Below are positions 47,895 through 56,767 of a stretch of DNA of 64,000 bases, one piece after another. Below the pieces are notes generated by a model that was given only the letters and a program-made list of their open reading frames with translations, was not told where the DNA came from and searched no databases. The stretch's first letter is position 1; each line of letters starts with the position of its first letter. The DNA is from Planococcus sp. CPCC 101016 (GTDB lineage Bacteria; Bacillota; Bacilli; Bacillales_A; Planococcaceae). The position numbers and the translations under genes are program-made. The stretch is taken from the NCBI RefSeq assembly GCF_007859295.1, contig NZ_VOHB01000006.1, positions 1 through 64,000 of the forward strand. Reading direction: 5' to 3'.

Positions 47895-48419
47895 TTATTG
47901 TGAAACTTCGTTGTAAATGCTTGATGCAGCCAAATCCTGCTCAACCAACAGTTCGTTCAACTTAGCATCTGCTTCTCCAAATTTCTCGTTAGCTGCTTCA
48001 AAAGATGCATCTTTAGATAATTCTTCAGCTTTCATTTCATATGATTCGCGCATTGCGGCAAACGCTTCTTCAATCTTTTCTTGCTGGCCTTCTAATGCGG
48101 CGGGGATTTCAATGTTTTCGACAGTGTCTGCTGCTGCTTCAGCAGAAGCAATTGCTGCATCCTTCATCGTCTGCAAATCTTCGCCTTCTGGCAGCGTATC
48201 GTCCGCCTGAGCCATCTCAAACGCATTCAAGTCTGCATCAACAGCATTGATGGAGTTTGGAATAGACATATAGAATTTCATCAATTCCTGTTTAACGTCC
48301 TTGCTCTCTCCAGAAGCTTCAGCCTCAGCCGTAGTTTCTGTTGCTTTCGTTGTTTCTTCTTCTCCACATGCAGTTAATAAGACTGCCGCCGACAAACCGA
48401 TTGCCCATATTTTCTTCAT
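47895..48419 (-). CDS. Small lipoprotein of unknown function
   Basis: The 174-residue protein starts with a lipoprotein signal (MKKIWAIGLSAAVLLTACGEEE; lipid Cys at 18). A Thr/Glu/Ala-rich linker follows, then about 120 residues of alpha-helical, acidic sequence with heptad-like Ala/Glu patterns. No enzymatic motif is seen. It would sit on the outer face of the membrane. AGGGGG precedes the ATG. Confidence 0.85.
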   Translation of the reverse strand: MKKIWAIGLSAAVLLTACGEEETTKATETTAEAEASGESKDVKQELMKFYMSIPNSINAVDADLNAFEMAQADDTLPEGEDLQTMKDAAIASAEAAADTVENIEIPAALEGQQEKIEEAFAAMRESYEMKAEELSKDASFEAANEKFGEADAKLNELLVEQDLAASSIYNEVSQ

Positions 48420-48518
48420 TGTGTTTCCCCCTATTGTATAATATCTTGGCTATAATAGCACAAAAATTACCAATAGAATAGACCTTTTGAAATAGTCGCA
48501 ATTGGTGAAATCAATTCA

Positions 48519-49691
48519 TTATTCCAAACTTTTACGGCCATTTGTAAAACGATCTACAATATGCGCTAAGGCTCCGTCCCCAGTGACGTTTGCTGCAGTA
48601 CCAAAGCTATCTTGCGCCATATAAAGTGCGATCATTAAAGCAACCATTGTCGCATCAAAACCAAGCATAATTTCAAGCAAGCCGATGGCAGCCATGACAG
48701 CTCCTCCTGGAACTCCGGGTGCTGCAATCATAGTAATACCAAGCATTAGAATAAAAGGAAAGAAGCTGGCAAATGTCGGTACGCCGCCAGTCAGTAATAC
48801 AACACCGATAGCACAAGAGACTAAAGTTATTGTACTTCCTGATAAATGAATAGTGGCAAATAAGGGAACTGTGAAATCCGCTACCCGTTCATTGGCCCCC
48901 GATTTCCGCGCTTGGCGAAGCGTTACAGGGATTGTTGCAGCAGAAGACTGCGTTCCTAGAGCCGTAAAATAGGCGGGCATCATTGTCTTCAAAATTGAGA
49001 AAGGATTTCTTCCCTTTAGTGAACCAGCCGCTGAATATTGAAGCAGCAGCATCACCCAATGGAGAAGAATGATCATCACAAAGACAATAGCGAATAATGA
49101 TAGAATCTCAAATACTGCTCCTCCATAAGCCATATTCGCGAAAATGCCGAAGATATGGAACGGCAAAAGAGGAATAATGACGTACGATATCGTCTTTTCT
49201 ATAATTGCCTGAAACTCATCAAAAAAAGATATCATGGTTTTGCTTCCTGTCGAGGCCATACCAATCCCCAAAAGAAAAGCTAAGATCAATGCAGACATCA
49301 CTCCAAAAACAGGTGGCATATCCAACGCTATGAATGAAGCAGCCAGAGCGTGTTCAGGATCTTCCATACTGCTTAAAGATCCAGCTTTCATAAAGTTAGG
49401 CAAGACCGTGGTTGCTACGAAAAACGCTAAAATCCCTGCAGTAACAGTTGACGCGTAAGCAACTCCAGTTGCCATCCCCAGTAACTTGCCTGAACCTTTC
49501 CCAAGTTTTGCAATCCCTGGAGCAATAAATCCAAGAATGATCAGCGGCACTACAAAATTTAAAAAATTGCCGAAAATTGTAGTAAATGTTGCAAAGAGAC
49601 GCACTAATGCTTCCGGCGCCACCAACCCAATCAGTACCCCTAATATAATTGCTACTATAATCCGCGGCAATAGACCAAATTTGAACTTCAT
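48519..49691 (-). CDS. Dicarboxylate/amino acid:cation symporter (DAACS family)
   Basis: The 390-residue protein is a GltP/DctA-like Na+ or H+ symporter for glutamate, aspartate, serine/threonine or dicarboxylates. Visible marks are the Ser-rich re-entrant loop ALGTQSSAATIPVTLRQARK (about residues 230-250), VPLFATIHLSGSTITL and APGVPGGAVMAAIGLLEIM, with eight TM segments. An ATG at 49697 is two bases from GAGGGGG, so the next ATG at 49691 is used. Confidence 0.92.
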   Translation of the reverse strand: MKFKFGLLPRIIVAIILGVLIGLVAPEALVRLFATFTTIFGNFLNFVVPLIILGFIAPGIAKLGKGSGKLLGMATGVAYASTVTAGILAFFVATTVLPNFMKAGSLSSMEDPEHALAASFIALDMPPVFGVMSALILAFLLGIGMASTGSKTMISFFDEFQAIIEKTISYVIIPLLPFHIFGIFANMAYGGAVFEILSLFAIVFVMIILLHWVMLLLQYSAAGSLKGRNPFSILKTMMPAYFTALGTQSSAATIPVTLRQARKSGANERVADFTVPLFATIHLSGSTITLVSCAIGVVLLTGGVPTFASFFPFILMLGITMIAAPGVPGGAVMAAIGLLEIMLGFDATMVALMIALYMAQDSFGTAANVTGDGALAHIVDRFTNGRKSLE

Positions 49692-49814
49692 GAACATGTC
49701 CCCCTCATATGAACAAATGTTTCTTTTTTATTATTCAAAAGTAGCACATACCTCTTTGAAATGTAAGCTGTATAAGAAAACACGCAATATTTTTATTATT
49801 TAAACAAAATAAAA

Positions 49815-49837
49815 AAAGCATCCAACAGGATGCTTTT
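49815..49837 (-). terminator. Terminator of metQ
   Basis: The stem AAAGCATCC / GGATGCTTT with a TGTT loop is followed on the minus strand by a T-run. Confidence 0.92.
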
Positions 49838-49846
49838 GTCAATTCA

Positions 49847-50659
49847 TTAGTCTACTGGTACTACTGACCCGCCCCACTCTTCCAAAATGAAATCTTGGAT
49901 TTCCTGGGATTTCAATACGTCCACTAAGGCTGTAATGTTTTCGTTTTCCTCATCACCTGCACGCACGGCAATAATATTAGCGTATGGTGAATCCGATGAT
50001 TCAAGCGCAATCGAATCTTCCATTGGGTTGATTCCTGCGTCAATCGCATAATTAGAGTTGATCAAAACGGCATCGCCTTCACCTGATTCATACATTTGAA
50101 CAAGCAATGCTGCCTCATAATTCGCATCAAATTGAAGGTCTTTCGGATTCTCGACTATATCACTTACTTCAGCAGCTGTTTTTTCAACGCCTTCTTCCAA
50201 AGTGATTAACCCTTCAGCTTCAAGCATAGATAAAATGCGGCCATGGTCTGCTACAGAGTTGCTCATTAGGATCGTCCCGCCTTCTGGAAGGTCATCCAGA
50301 GAAGCATGGTCCTGAGAGTAGACGCCGATTGGTTCGATATGGATAGCACCGGCACTTTCAAAGTCATACCCGTGATCTGCTACTTGTGACTCCAAATACG
50401 GAATGTGTTGGAAATAGTTTGCGTCAATTTCACCGGACTCCAAATCTTCATTCGGCAGAATATAATCCTGGTAAGTTTCGATTTCAAGTTCAATGCCCTG
50501 CTCCTCAAGAATCGGCTGTGCCTGTTCTAAAATTTCAGCATGTGGTACGTTCGAAGCACCGACAGTCAAAGTATTTGACTCTTCTTCGCTTGCCCCGCCA
50601 TTTCCGCATCCTGCAAGTACCAATGCCGTTAATGCTGTTCCTGCTACAAATTTCTTCAT
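49847..50659 (-). CDS. metQ: Methionine ABC transporter, substrate-binding lipoprotein MetQ
   Basis: The 270-residue lipoprotein (signal MKKFVAGTALTALVLAGC, lipid Cys at 18) belongs to the NlpA/MetQ family: LTVGASNVPHAEIL, YQDYILPNEDLESGEIDANYFQHIPYL, and GAIHIEPIGVYS. It captures methionine for MetNI. It is third in metN-metI-metQ behind the SAM riboswitch. Confidence 0.95.
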   Translation of the reverse strand: MKKFVAGTALTALVLAGCGNGGASEEESNTLTVGASNVPHAEILEQAQPILEEQGIELEIETYQDYILPNEDLESGEIDANYFQHIPYLESQVADHGYDFESAGAIHIEPIGVYSQDHASLDDLPEGGTILMSNSVADHGRILSMLEAEGLITLEEGVEKTAAEVSDIVENPKDLQFDANYEAALLVQMYESGEGDAVLINSNYAIDAGINPMEDSIALESSDSPYANIIAVRAGDEENENITALVDVLKSQEIQDFILEEWGGSVVPVD

Positions 50660-50708
50660 GTTGAATCTCTCCTTTTGATGTGTTTTCTATATTACGGAAA
50701 ATCCGCTG

Positions 50709-51377
50709 TTACCGTTTATCTGCTTTTGTTGTAGCTAAATCGCCAATGTATTGAATGACAAAGACGATGATGAGGATTAAAATCGTTGCCATCAATGTGA
50801 CGTCTTCACGACTGCGCTGGAAACCGTCGAGGAAAGCCAATGTTCCAAGGCCTCCGGCGCCGATAATGCCCGCCATTGCCGTATAGCCGACTAGTGCTAT
50901 AGCTGTGACCGTAATGCCCGATATCAAAGCCGGTTTCGATTCCGGCAACAGTACTTTCCAGATAATGGTACCCGTCGTTGCACCCATTGAGCGGGCCGCT
51001 TCGATGACACCTTTATCAATTTCTTTTAGTGCAATCAGCACCATGCGGGCATAGAATGGAGCCGAGCCGATGATCAATGCCGGCAATGCCGCATTCGGAC
51101 CACGGATAGAGCCCATCAAGAATAAAGTGAAAGGAATCAATAAGATAATCAGAATAATAAATGGAATCGAACGGAAAATATTGACGAACGCTCCTGTCAG
51201 CCAATTAACCACTTTGTTTGCCCACAATTGCTTCGGTGCTGTCAAAAACAAGAGGATGCCAAGAGCCAATCCGATAATGAATGTAAACAAGGTCGATAAT
51301 GCGGTCATGTAGAGTGTTTCAATTGTAGCTTCCCACATATTGTCCCAATCGACATTCGGGAATAAAGTATCAATCAT
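50709..51377 (-). CDS. metI: Methionine ABC transporter permease MetI
   Basis: The 222-residue permease has five to six helices and the EAA loop EAARSMGATTGTIIWKVLLPESKP (about residues 140-163) that contacts MetN. It overlaps metN by eight bases. In B. subtilis the same gene is called metP. Confidence 0.95.
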   Translation of the reverse strand: MIDTLFPNVDWDNMWEATIETLYMTALSTLFTFIIGLALGILLFLTAPKQLWANKVVNWLTGAFVNIFRSIPFIILIILLIPFTLFLMGSIRGPNAALPALIIGSAPFYARMVLIALKEIDKGVIEAARSMGATTGTIIWKVLLPESKPALISGITVTAIALVGYTAMAGIIGAGGLGTLAFLDGFQRSREDVTLMATILILIIVFVIQYIGDLATTKADKR

Positions 51378-52395
51378 TGTGCATCACCTCCGCCTGAACA
51401 TCTTCTATACGAAGAAATGCCAGTGCTTCTTCAATTTCATTTGGAGAACCTTTTAATTGCAGAATCAAAGTTCCATATGCGCCACGCTGTGTATGAGAGA
51501 TATTGCCCTGAACGATATTGACCTCTACCGAATGGCTGCGGATCAATTTGGTCAGAATTGGCTGTTCAGTTTGATCGCCCACAAAGACCAGTTTCACCAG
51601 TTCACCAGTCGGGTATAATTCGCGCAAATTCTTGATGGTTTCTTGCGAGTCTCCCGAATCGGTCACCTGTGCAACAAAACGCTTGGTGATTTCCTCTTTC
51701 GGTGATTGGAAGATATTCAGGACATCACCCAGTTCAACAACGCGACCGCCTTCCATCACCGCTACGCGATGACAAATTTTCCGGATAACGTGCATTTCAT
51801 GTGTTATCAAAACAATCGTCAATCCAAGTCTTTTATTAATATCCACTAGTAAATCAAGAATGGCATCTGTCGTTTCCGGATCAAGTGCAGAAGTCGCTTC
51901 GTCACATAATAGTACTTCAGGGTCATTCGCCAACGCACGGGCAATGCCGACGCGCTGCTTCTGTCCACCTGAAAGCTCGGACGGATACGCGTTTTCGCGC
52001 CCAGTCAAGCCGACTAATTCAATCAGTTCCTGAACCCGCTTTCCTCGTTGCGCTTTTCCTACGCCGGCAATTTCTAGTGGGAATTCAATATTCTCTTTGA
52101 CTGTTCGCGACCATAAAAGGTTGAAATGCTGGAAGATCATACTAACCTTCTGGCGAGCTTTACGCAATTCTCCACCTTTAATCGACGTAATCTCTTGACC
52201 GTTTATTTCGACAGTTCCGGATGTCGGCTTTTCCAATCCGTTCAACAAGCGGATCAACGTACTTTTACCGGCACCGCTATACCCGATAATGCCAAATATT
52301 TCTCCATCGGCAATGGATAAATCGACCTGGTCTACGGCTGTAAGAACCGCTTTTCCAGTATCGAATTTTTTTGTCACTTTTTTTAACTCAATCAT
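51370..52395 (-). CDS. metN: Methionine ABC transporter ATPase MetN
   Basis: The 341-residue ATPase has Walker A GYSGAGKST, signature LSGGQKQRVGIARAL, Walker B VLLCDEATSALDP, and the C-terminal NIL regulatory domain (about 265-341) that senses internal methionine. First gene of the operon under the S-box, with AGGGGTG eight bases before the ATG. Confidence 0.96.
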   Translation of the reverse strand: MIELKKVTKKFDTGKAVLTAVDQVDLSIADGEIFGIIGYSGAGKSTLIRLLNGLEKPTSGTVEINGQEITSIKGGELRKARQKVSMIFQHFNLLWSRTVKENIEFPLEIAGVGKAQRGKRVQELIELVGLTGRENAYPSELSGGQKQRVGIARALANDPEVLLCDEATSALDPETTDAILDLLVDINKRLGLTIVLITHEMHVIRKICHRVAVMEGGRVVELGDVLNIFQSPKEEITKRFVAQVTDSGDSQETIKNLRELYPTGELVKLVFVGDQTEQPILTKLIRSHSVEVNIVQGNISHTQRGAYGTLILQLKGSPNEIEEALAFLRIEDVQAEVMHND

Positions 52396-52428
52396 TCCTT
52401 GAACACCCCTAAATGCTAAAATAAAAAA

Positions 52429-52456
52429 CCCTTCCGCGCATAGCTGAGCAGAAGGG
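52429..52456 (-). terminator. S-box-controlled terminator before metN
   Basis: The stem CCCTTCTGCTC... / ...GCGGAAGGG with T6 on the minus strand lies between aptamer and metN. SAM binding should let it form and stop transcription. Confidence 0.92.
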
Positions 52457-52481
52457 CAAACGTATATTATACGGAAACCGA

Positions 52482-52588
52482 TCTCTCATCTTCCAAAGCT
52501 TCCGCTTCGTGTGACTTGGCACCATTTCATTTTCATGACGGTTGCCGGGCTTCATAGGGCACTTCCCTCCACCACTCTTAATAAGAGT
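52482..52588 (-). ncRNA. SAM-I riboswitch (S-box)
   Basis: On the minus strand the S-box blocks appear in order: CTCTTATTAAGAG, GGTGGAGGGA, GCCCTATGAAGCCCGGCAACC, AATGGTGCCAA, and the closing GATGAGAG that pairs with CTCTTAT of P1. It controls the metN-metI-metQ transcript. Confidence 0.96.
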
Positions 52589-52618
52589 TTCGATATGAAA
52601 TTATTTGATCAGAAATTC

Positions 52619-52647
52619 AATTTACCATGAGCGACTAAATTCGTCAA
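52619..52647 (-). promoter_or_regulatory. Promoter of the S-box/met operon
   Basis: TTGACG (52642-52647), a 17-base spacer and TAAATT (52619-52624) lie about 35 bases upstream of the aptamer. They overlap the 3' end of yusE. Confidence 0.55.
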
Positions 52648-52957
52648 CAGATTTTAATTTGTTATATAAATTGGGGACCGACTGGAAAGCATATATTTTT
52701 TCTTTCACTTTTCCGTTCTCGGTTATCAGCAGACACGGTACACTTTCCACTTCATACAACCCTGCAATTTCCTGGACATAATTCAAGTTTGCTTTGCCTA
52801 TCGTTAGATCCGGCAATAGTTCTGTTACAACCGTTAGCATTTTAGAAGCCACTTGGCACGTTCCACACATCGGTGTATATAAATAAAACGCCGTAACCTG
52901 TTTTGTATTTTTTTCTTTGATCCATTCTTTGTGAGTCCATTCCTTCATCTTCTTCAT
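52622..52957 (-). CDS. yusE: Thioredoxin-like protein (YusE)
   Basis: The 111-residue protein has a thioredoxin fold with active-site CGTC in LYTPMCGTCQVASKML, a cis-Pro in VESVPCLLITENGK, and the final KIYAFQSVPNLYNKL. Disulfide reductase activity is likely; the partner is unknown. The ATG overlaps the yusF stop (ATGA); an internal ATG at 52948 is better spaced from AGAGG. Confidence 0.88.
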   Translation of the reverse strand: MKKMKEWTHKEWIKEKNTKQVTAFYLYTPMCGTCQVASKMLTVVTELLPDLTIGKANLNYVQEIAGLYEVESVPCLLITENGKVKEKIYAFQSVPNLYNKLKSVDEFSRSW

Positions 52958-53292
52958 CCCTCTATTAATAGCTTATTGACTTGGACATTCGCTGCAATGA
53001 GCACATCCATCAGCAACCGCAGCGGCGTTGCAGCAACTTCCTTGTAGCTCCGGTTGATGTAAAAATGTCGGGCTTCAGGGAATTCACGTTTGACCAGCTT
53101 TCGCAGCTTTTCACCGGAGGAGTCTGCATCCACTAAGATGATTATGTCCTGTCCTTCGTATGGCAATAATAATTCCTCAAGTCTTGATGCACTCACTGTA
53201 CCATTTGTACAAAGAATCGTCACGGGTTCTGCAATGAGCGGCGCAATCCTCGACTTATCGCTGATTCCTTCCACAACAATCACCTTTCCCAT
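52954..53292 (-). CDS. yusF: Toprim-domain protein (YusF)
   Basis: The 112-residue protein is nearly one Toprim domain: VIVVEGISDKSRI (catalytic Glu), TNGTVSASRLEEL and IIILVDADSSGEKLRK (DxD). Relatives include RNase M5 and small primase-like proteins; a role in nucleic acid cleavage is possible but unproven. ATG 53292 is preferred over the upstream ATG 53307. Confidence 0.88.
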   Translation of the reverse strand: MGKVIVVEGISDKSRIAPLIAEPVTILCTNGTVSASRLEELLLPYEGQDIIILVDADSSGEKLRKLVKREFPEARHFYINRSYKEVAATPLRLLMDVLIAANVQVNKLLIEG

Positions 53293-53582
53293 AAACACCC
53301 ACCCCATCGAAAATAGAATAAGAAAAGTTTTAGCATTCCTCTATTATATAGGTTGAATAAATGATTTTCATGCATGGACACTCCGCAGAGCTGTTTCTGC
53401 AAATTCTTTGGCCCTTTTATAACATCGTATGCTGGCGTGTGGCATATTATTGCTAAACAATTTCTTTTTAACTGATTCTGCCGAACTTGATGTCTGCTTG
53501 AAGCAGTTTTAGAATAAGCTTTTTTTCTTATAAGTATCACTCTACAAATAAAGTAGCTTAAACAAAGGAAACGGAATAAAAA
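53293..53582. other. Intergenic stretch without a supported gene
   Basis: This AT-rich stretch upstream of yusF and downstream of gcvH holds short frames only. An 86-residue minus-strand frame overlaps yusF and has no ribosome site or family resemblance. I see no clear promoter, riboswitch or repeat. Confidence 0.6.
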
Positions 53583-53606
53583 AAAGCGCCGAAATACAGG
53601 CGCTTT
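53583..53606 (-). terminator. Terminator of gcvH
   Basis: The stem AAAGCGCC / GGCGCTTT with an eight-base loop and a long T-run on the minus strand lies seven bases past the stop. Confidence 0.92.
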
Positions 53607-53612
53607 CTGGAG

Positions 53613-53993
53613 CTATTCATTAATCATTTCTTTGTATTGGTCAGCTGTCATCAATTCATTGACTTCTTCTTCAGAAGGGGATTCGACAACCACCATCCAA
53701 GCTTGCTCGTAAGGTGACTCATTTACAAATTCCGGGCTGTCTTCAAGCTCAGAATTAACTTCGATTACTTTGCCGCTGATCGGCGCATAAAGTTCCGAAA
53801 CCGTTTTGACCGATTCAACACTGCCAAAAGGCTGATCTTTTTTCAGTTCATCTCCGACCTGTGGAAGTTCAACGAAAACGATATCCCCCAATTCAGCCTG
53901 TGCGAAATGAGTAATTCCGATACGCGCATTATTGTCTTCGACTTTGACCCATTCATGTTCTTTAGAATAACGAAGTTCTGCTGGTGTGCTCAT
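53613..53993 (-). CDS. gcvH: Glycine cleavage system H protein
   Basis: The 126-residue protein carries the lipoyl-lysine in [18 protein letters not shown] (about residue 62), preceded by [13 protein letters not shown] and [18 protein letters not shown]. It shuttles the aminomethyl group between P and T proteins and in many Firmicutes serves as entry point of lipoate. The other gcv genes are not in the window. It is monocistronic with GGAGGGG. Confidence 0.97.
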   Translation of the reverse strand: MSTPAELRYSKEHEWVKVEDNNARIGITHFAQAELGDIVFVELPQVGDELKKDQPFGSVESVKTVSELYAPISGKVIEVNSELEDSPEFVNESPYEQAWMVVVESPSEEEVNELMTADQYKEMINE

Positions 53994-54073
53994 CTTGACC
54001 CCTCCAAATTATGTAGTTCATTCAAATTCAGTTTGACATAAAAAGCATTGAAATACAAGATGGCCACAAGCGC

Positions 54074-54427
54074 TTACAGCCAGCTATTTTGATACTCCGC
54101 TTCTTTAAAGCCAAGCGTCACTTTTTCCCCGTTCCAAGCTAACGGCCGCTTGATCAGCATGCCATCTGAAGCCAGAAGTTCCAACTGCTGTTCTTCGGAC
54201 ATGTCTGATAGCTTTTCTTTAAGTCCAAGCGAACGATAAACCAAACCGCTTGTATTGAAAAACTTCCTTAATTCCAAGCCGCTTGCCTGATAAATTTCAG
54301 CCAATTGATCTTTTGTCGGAGGATTTTCAGCGATATGTATTTCATTAAATTCTATACCATTTTGGTTCAGCCAGCTTTTAGCTTTCCTGCAAGTTGTGCA
54401 TTTCGGGTATGCATAATAAGTAATCAT
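54074..54427 (-). CDS. yusI: Spx/ArsC-family thioredoxin-fold protein (YusI)
   Basis: The 117-residue protein has the ArsC/Spx N-terminus with CxxC (YYAYPKCTTCRKAKSWL), EFNEIHIAENPPTKDQL and the KRPLAW block near residue 92. The RPL motif fits arsenate-reductase-like members rather than Spx itself. Function is unknown. A good GGGAGG precedes the ATG. Confidence 0.9.
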   Translation of the reverse strand: MITYYAYPKCTTCRKAKSWLNQNGIEFNEIHIAENPPTKDQLAEIYQASGLELRKFFNTSGLVYRSLGLKEKLSDMSEEQQLELLASDGMLIKRPLAWNGEKVTLGFKEAEYQNSWL

Positions 54428-54539
54428 GTTAGTACCTCCCTTTTTTTAAAGTTTACCAAAAAGAAGGCCCTTGGTCGACGAATAAAAAACATCATTCGCC
54501 GGAAACAGTTCCCCTCGACTAATGGTACTCAAAAAAAAG

Positions 54540-54570
54540 AAGGCGAACCCCAATTAATCCGGTTCGCCTT
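54540..54570 (-). terminator. Terminator of the fad genes
   Basis: The stem AAGGCGAACC / GGTTCGCCTT with an 11-base interior is followed on the minus strand by CTTTTTTTT. It also has a T-run on the plus side. Confidence 0.9.
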
Positions 54571-54583
54571 TTTTCACTAGCCA

Positions 54584-56365
54584 TTAAACAATGTACTTCT
54601 CCACGTCGATCAGCTTGACAGCCGCTTCGCGTTTTTTCGCAATAACGTTGTAAGGCGTTGAACGAGTCAACTTGCGCAACGCTGACAGCATCATGCGCTG
54701 GTTGTCGCCTTCGATTGCGGCGATCAATGTCTCTTTTGCATCTCTTTCAATTTGATCGAATGCTTCCTGGCAGTAAATCTGCGTGTATAGAATTTTTTGT
54801 TTGGCTTTCTCTTCACCAGAAGCAGCAATCGCTTTTTCTGTACGCAATACTACTGACTCCATCGCAAAGACGTTGCTGACAATGTCTGCGATGTTAACAA
54901 GTACTTCCTGCTCCGCTTCCAATTTCGTGCCGTAGGTCTGTGCCGCAAGCCCAGCAGCCAACAAGGCAATTTTCTTCGCATTTTTAACCAGGTATTTTTC
55001 CTGATCTAAAGCTTCTGTGCCAACTTCTTCCGGCATCATCATCAACAGCTCTTCCTGAAGCTGCTGTGCATGTTGCAACAAAGGCAATTCACCTTTCATT
55101 GCTTTGCGTAATAAAGTTCCTGGTACAAGCAATCGGTTAATTTCGTTGGTTCCTTCAAAAATACGATTAATGCGTGAATCACGGTAAATGCGTTCGATTT
55201 CGTATTCTTGCATAAAGCCGTAGCCGCCATGCAATTGAACGCCTTCGTCTACGATATAATCCAATGTTTCGGTACCAAAGAATTTATTGAGTGAGCATTC
55301 CACTGCAAATTCCGCGATAGAGTCGGCAACTAATTTGCCATCCGCATGCTGCTCATCTGTGAATCCGCTCATACGGTCCTCGAACAAACCTACTGTCCGG
55401 TACACTGAGCTTTCAACTGCATACAATTTAGATGCCATCGTCGCCAACTTTTCACGCGTCAGGTTAAATGAAGAAATCGGCGTTTTGAACTGCTGACGCT
55501 GATTCGTATAAGGAATCGTCAGCTCCATCGCACGCTTAGAAGCTCCGATTGTGCCCACTCCCAATTTATAGCGTCCAATGTTCAAAATGTTAAACGCGAT
55601 AATGTGTCCGCGTCCCGCTTCGCCTAATAAGTTTTCAACAGGCACTTCAGCGTCCTGCAAAATCAGTGTGCGAGTTGAAGATGATTTGATTCCCATTTTC
55701 TTTTCTTCCGGTCCAACAGATACTCCAGGGAATTCACGTTCTACGATAAAGGCAGAGAACTTTTCTCCATCAATTTTCGCATAAACAATGAATACATCTG
55801 CAAATCCAGCGTTAGTGATCCATTGCTTTTCGCCGTTCAATACATAATGTGTTCCTGCTTCGTTCAATTTGGCGACCGTTTTCGCCCCTAATGCATCTGA
55901 CCCTGAGCTTGGCTCAGTCAACGCGTATGCGGCAATCATTTCACCTGTTGCCAGACGCGGCAGATAGCTTTGTTTTTGTTCTTCATTCCCGAAAAGGACA
56001 ATCGGCAACGAGCCGATTCCGACGTGGGCGCCGTGAGTGATTGAGAAACCGCCTGCTTTCGACATTTTTTCAGCAATCAATGCAGAGGCGATTTTATCCA
56101 ATCCAAGACCGCCGTATTGCTCTGGAACGTCAGCGCCAAGAAGTCCAAGGTCACCAGCCGTTTTCAACAGACGAACGGAATGTTCGAATTCATGGTTTTC
56201 CAACTTTTCAACAACCGGCATTACTTCTGTATTTACGTAATCCTCAGTCGTCTTTGCGATCATTTTTTGCTCTTCTGTGAAGTCTTCGGGCGTGAACACA
56301 CGTGACAGATCCGCATCTTCAATTAAGAAACTACCGCCTTTGATCAATGTTTTTGACTGTTCCAT
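54584..56365 (-). CDS. fadE: Acyl-CoA dehydrogenase FadE
   Basis: The 593-residue flavoprotein catalyses the first oxidation of fatty acyl-CoA. Marks are AYALTEPSSGSDA, QWITNAGFADVFIVYAKI, and LHGGYGFMQEYEIERIYRDSRINRIFEGTNEINR (about 370-405). A ~180-residue C-terminal helical extension distinguishes FadE/YusJ from shorter acyl-CoA dehydrogenases. It is third after fadN and fadA, separated by a 400-base gap with a long palindrome. Confidence 0.95.
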   Translation of the reverse strand: MEQSKTLIKGGSFLIEDADLSRVFTPEDFTEEQKMIAKTTEDYVNTEVMPVVEKLENHEFEHSVRLLKTAGDLGLLGADVPEQYGGLGLDKIASALIAEKMSKAGGFSITHGAHVGIGSLPIVLFGNEEQKQSYLPRLATGEMIAAYALTEPSSGSDALGAKTVAKLNEAGTHYVLNGEKQWITNAGFADVFIVYAKIDGEKFSAFIVEREFPGVSVGPEEKKMGIKSSSTRTLILQDAEVPVENLLGEAGRGHIIAFNILNIGRYKLGVGTIGASKRAMELTIPYTNQRQQFKTPISSFNLTREKLATMASKLYAVESSVYRTVGLFEDRMSGFTDEQHADGKLVADSIAEFAVECSLNKFFGTETLDYIVDEGVQLHGGYGFMQEYEIERIYRDSRINRIFEGTNEINRLLVPGTLLRKAMKGELPLLQHAQQLQEELLMMMPEEVGTEALDQEKYLVKNAKKIALLAAGLAAQTYGTKLEAEQEVLVNIADIVSNVFAMESVVLRTEKAIAASGEEKAKQKILYTQIYCQEAFDQIERDAKETLIAAIEGDNQRMMLSALRKLTRSTPYNVIAKKREAAVKLIDVEKYIV

Positions 56366-56767
56366 TTTGTATTCCTCCTATATTCTTACTTACTTATTTT
56401 AAGAAGTTAAATATTCATCTTAAGTATAATCTGCTATAGATATTCCGCAAACCAGTTCCGCTTTCCTGCGGGCTTGTGCCGAACTAACTCGGGCTAAACG
56501 CCCGAGTGGATTTCGACACTTCGCTTGCCCGCGGGAGTCTCCACTGGTTTGCTCCATATCCTAATAGAGCGTAGTTCTAAAACTAAGAAGAAAGAGCGAA
56601 AGGCGGCGACACTGTTCTAGTAAATAAGCAGGTAGTAATAATACTGCTCCTGCATCGCTACGCTGCTTCGTCGCAAAGACACTGTCCGAACTACCTTCGT
56701 CCAATGTCTTGTCCGCCTGAAGCGATTTCTTCAGACCTAACTTACAATTTAATTGGCAAATTCACTT
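56366..56767. other. Gap between fadA and fadE
   Basis: This 402-base gap within the fad gene run has no credible gene. It contains the 106-bp nested palindrome (56447-56552). A second GC-richer stretch (about 56600-56730) has local self-complementarity, such as outer GGCGG/CCGCC and inner AGTA/TACT arms. The fadE ribosome site AGGAGG is at its left end. Confidence 0.7.
56447..56552. repeat. 106-bp nested palindromic element
   Basis: The outer arms GCAAACCAGT (56447-56456) and ACTGGTTTGC (56543-56552) are perfect complements. Inside lie GCGGGC/GCCCGC (56468-56473 with 56527-56532) and CTCGGGC/GCCCGAG (56488-56494 with 56500-56506). It is GC-richer than its surroundings and lacks coding potential. 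It resembles dispersed palindromic repeats rather than a terminator. Confidence 0.85.

Noticed and set aside
53280..53540. 86-residue minus-strand frame upstream of yusF
   Set aside because: It overlaps yusF in another frame, lacks a ribosome site and has an irregular basic composition.
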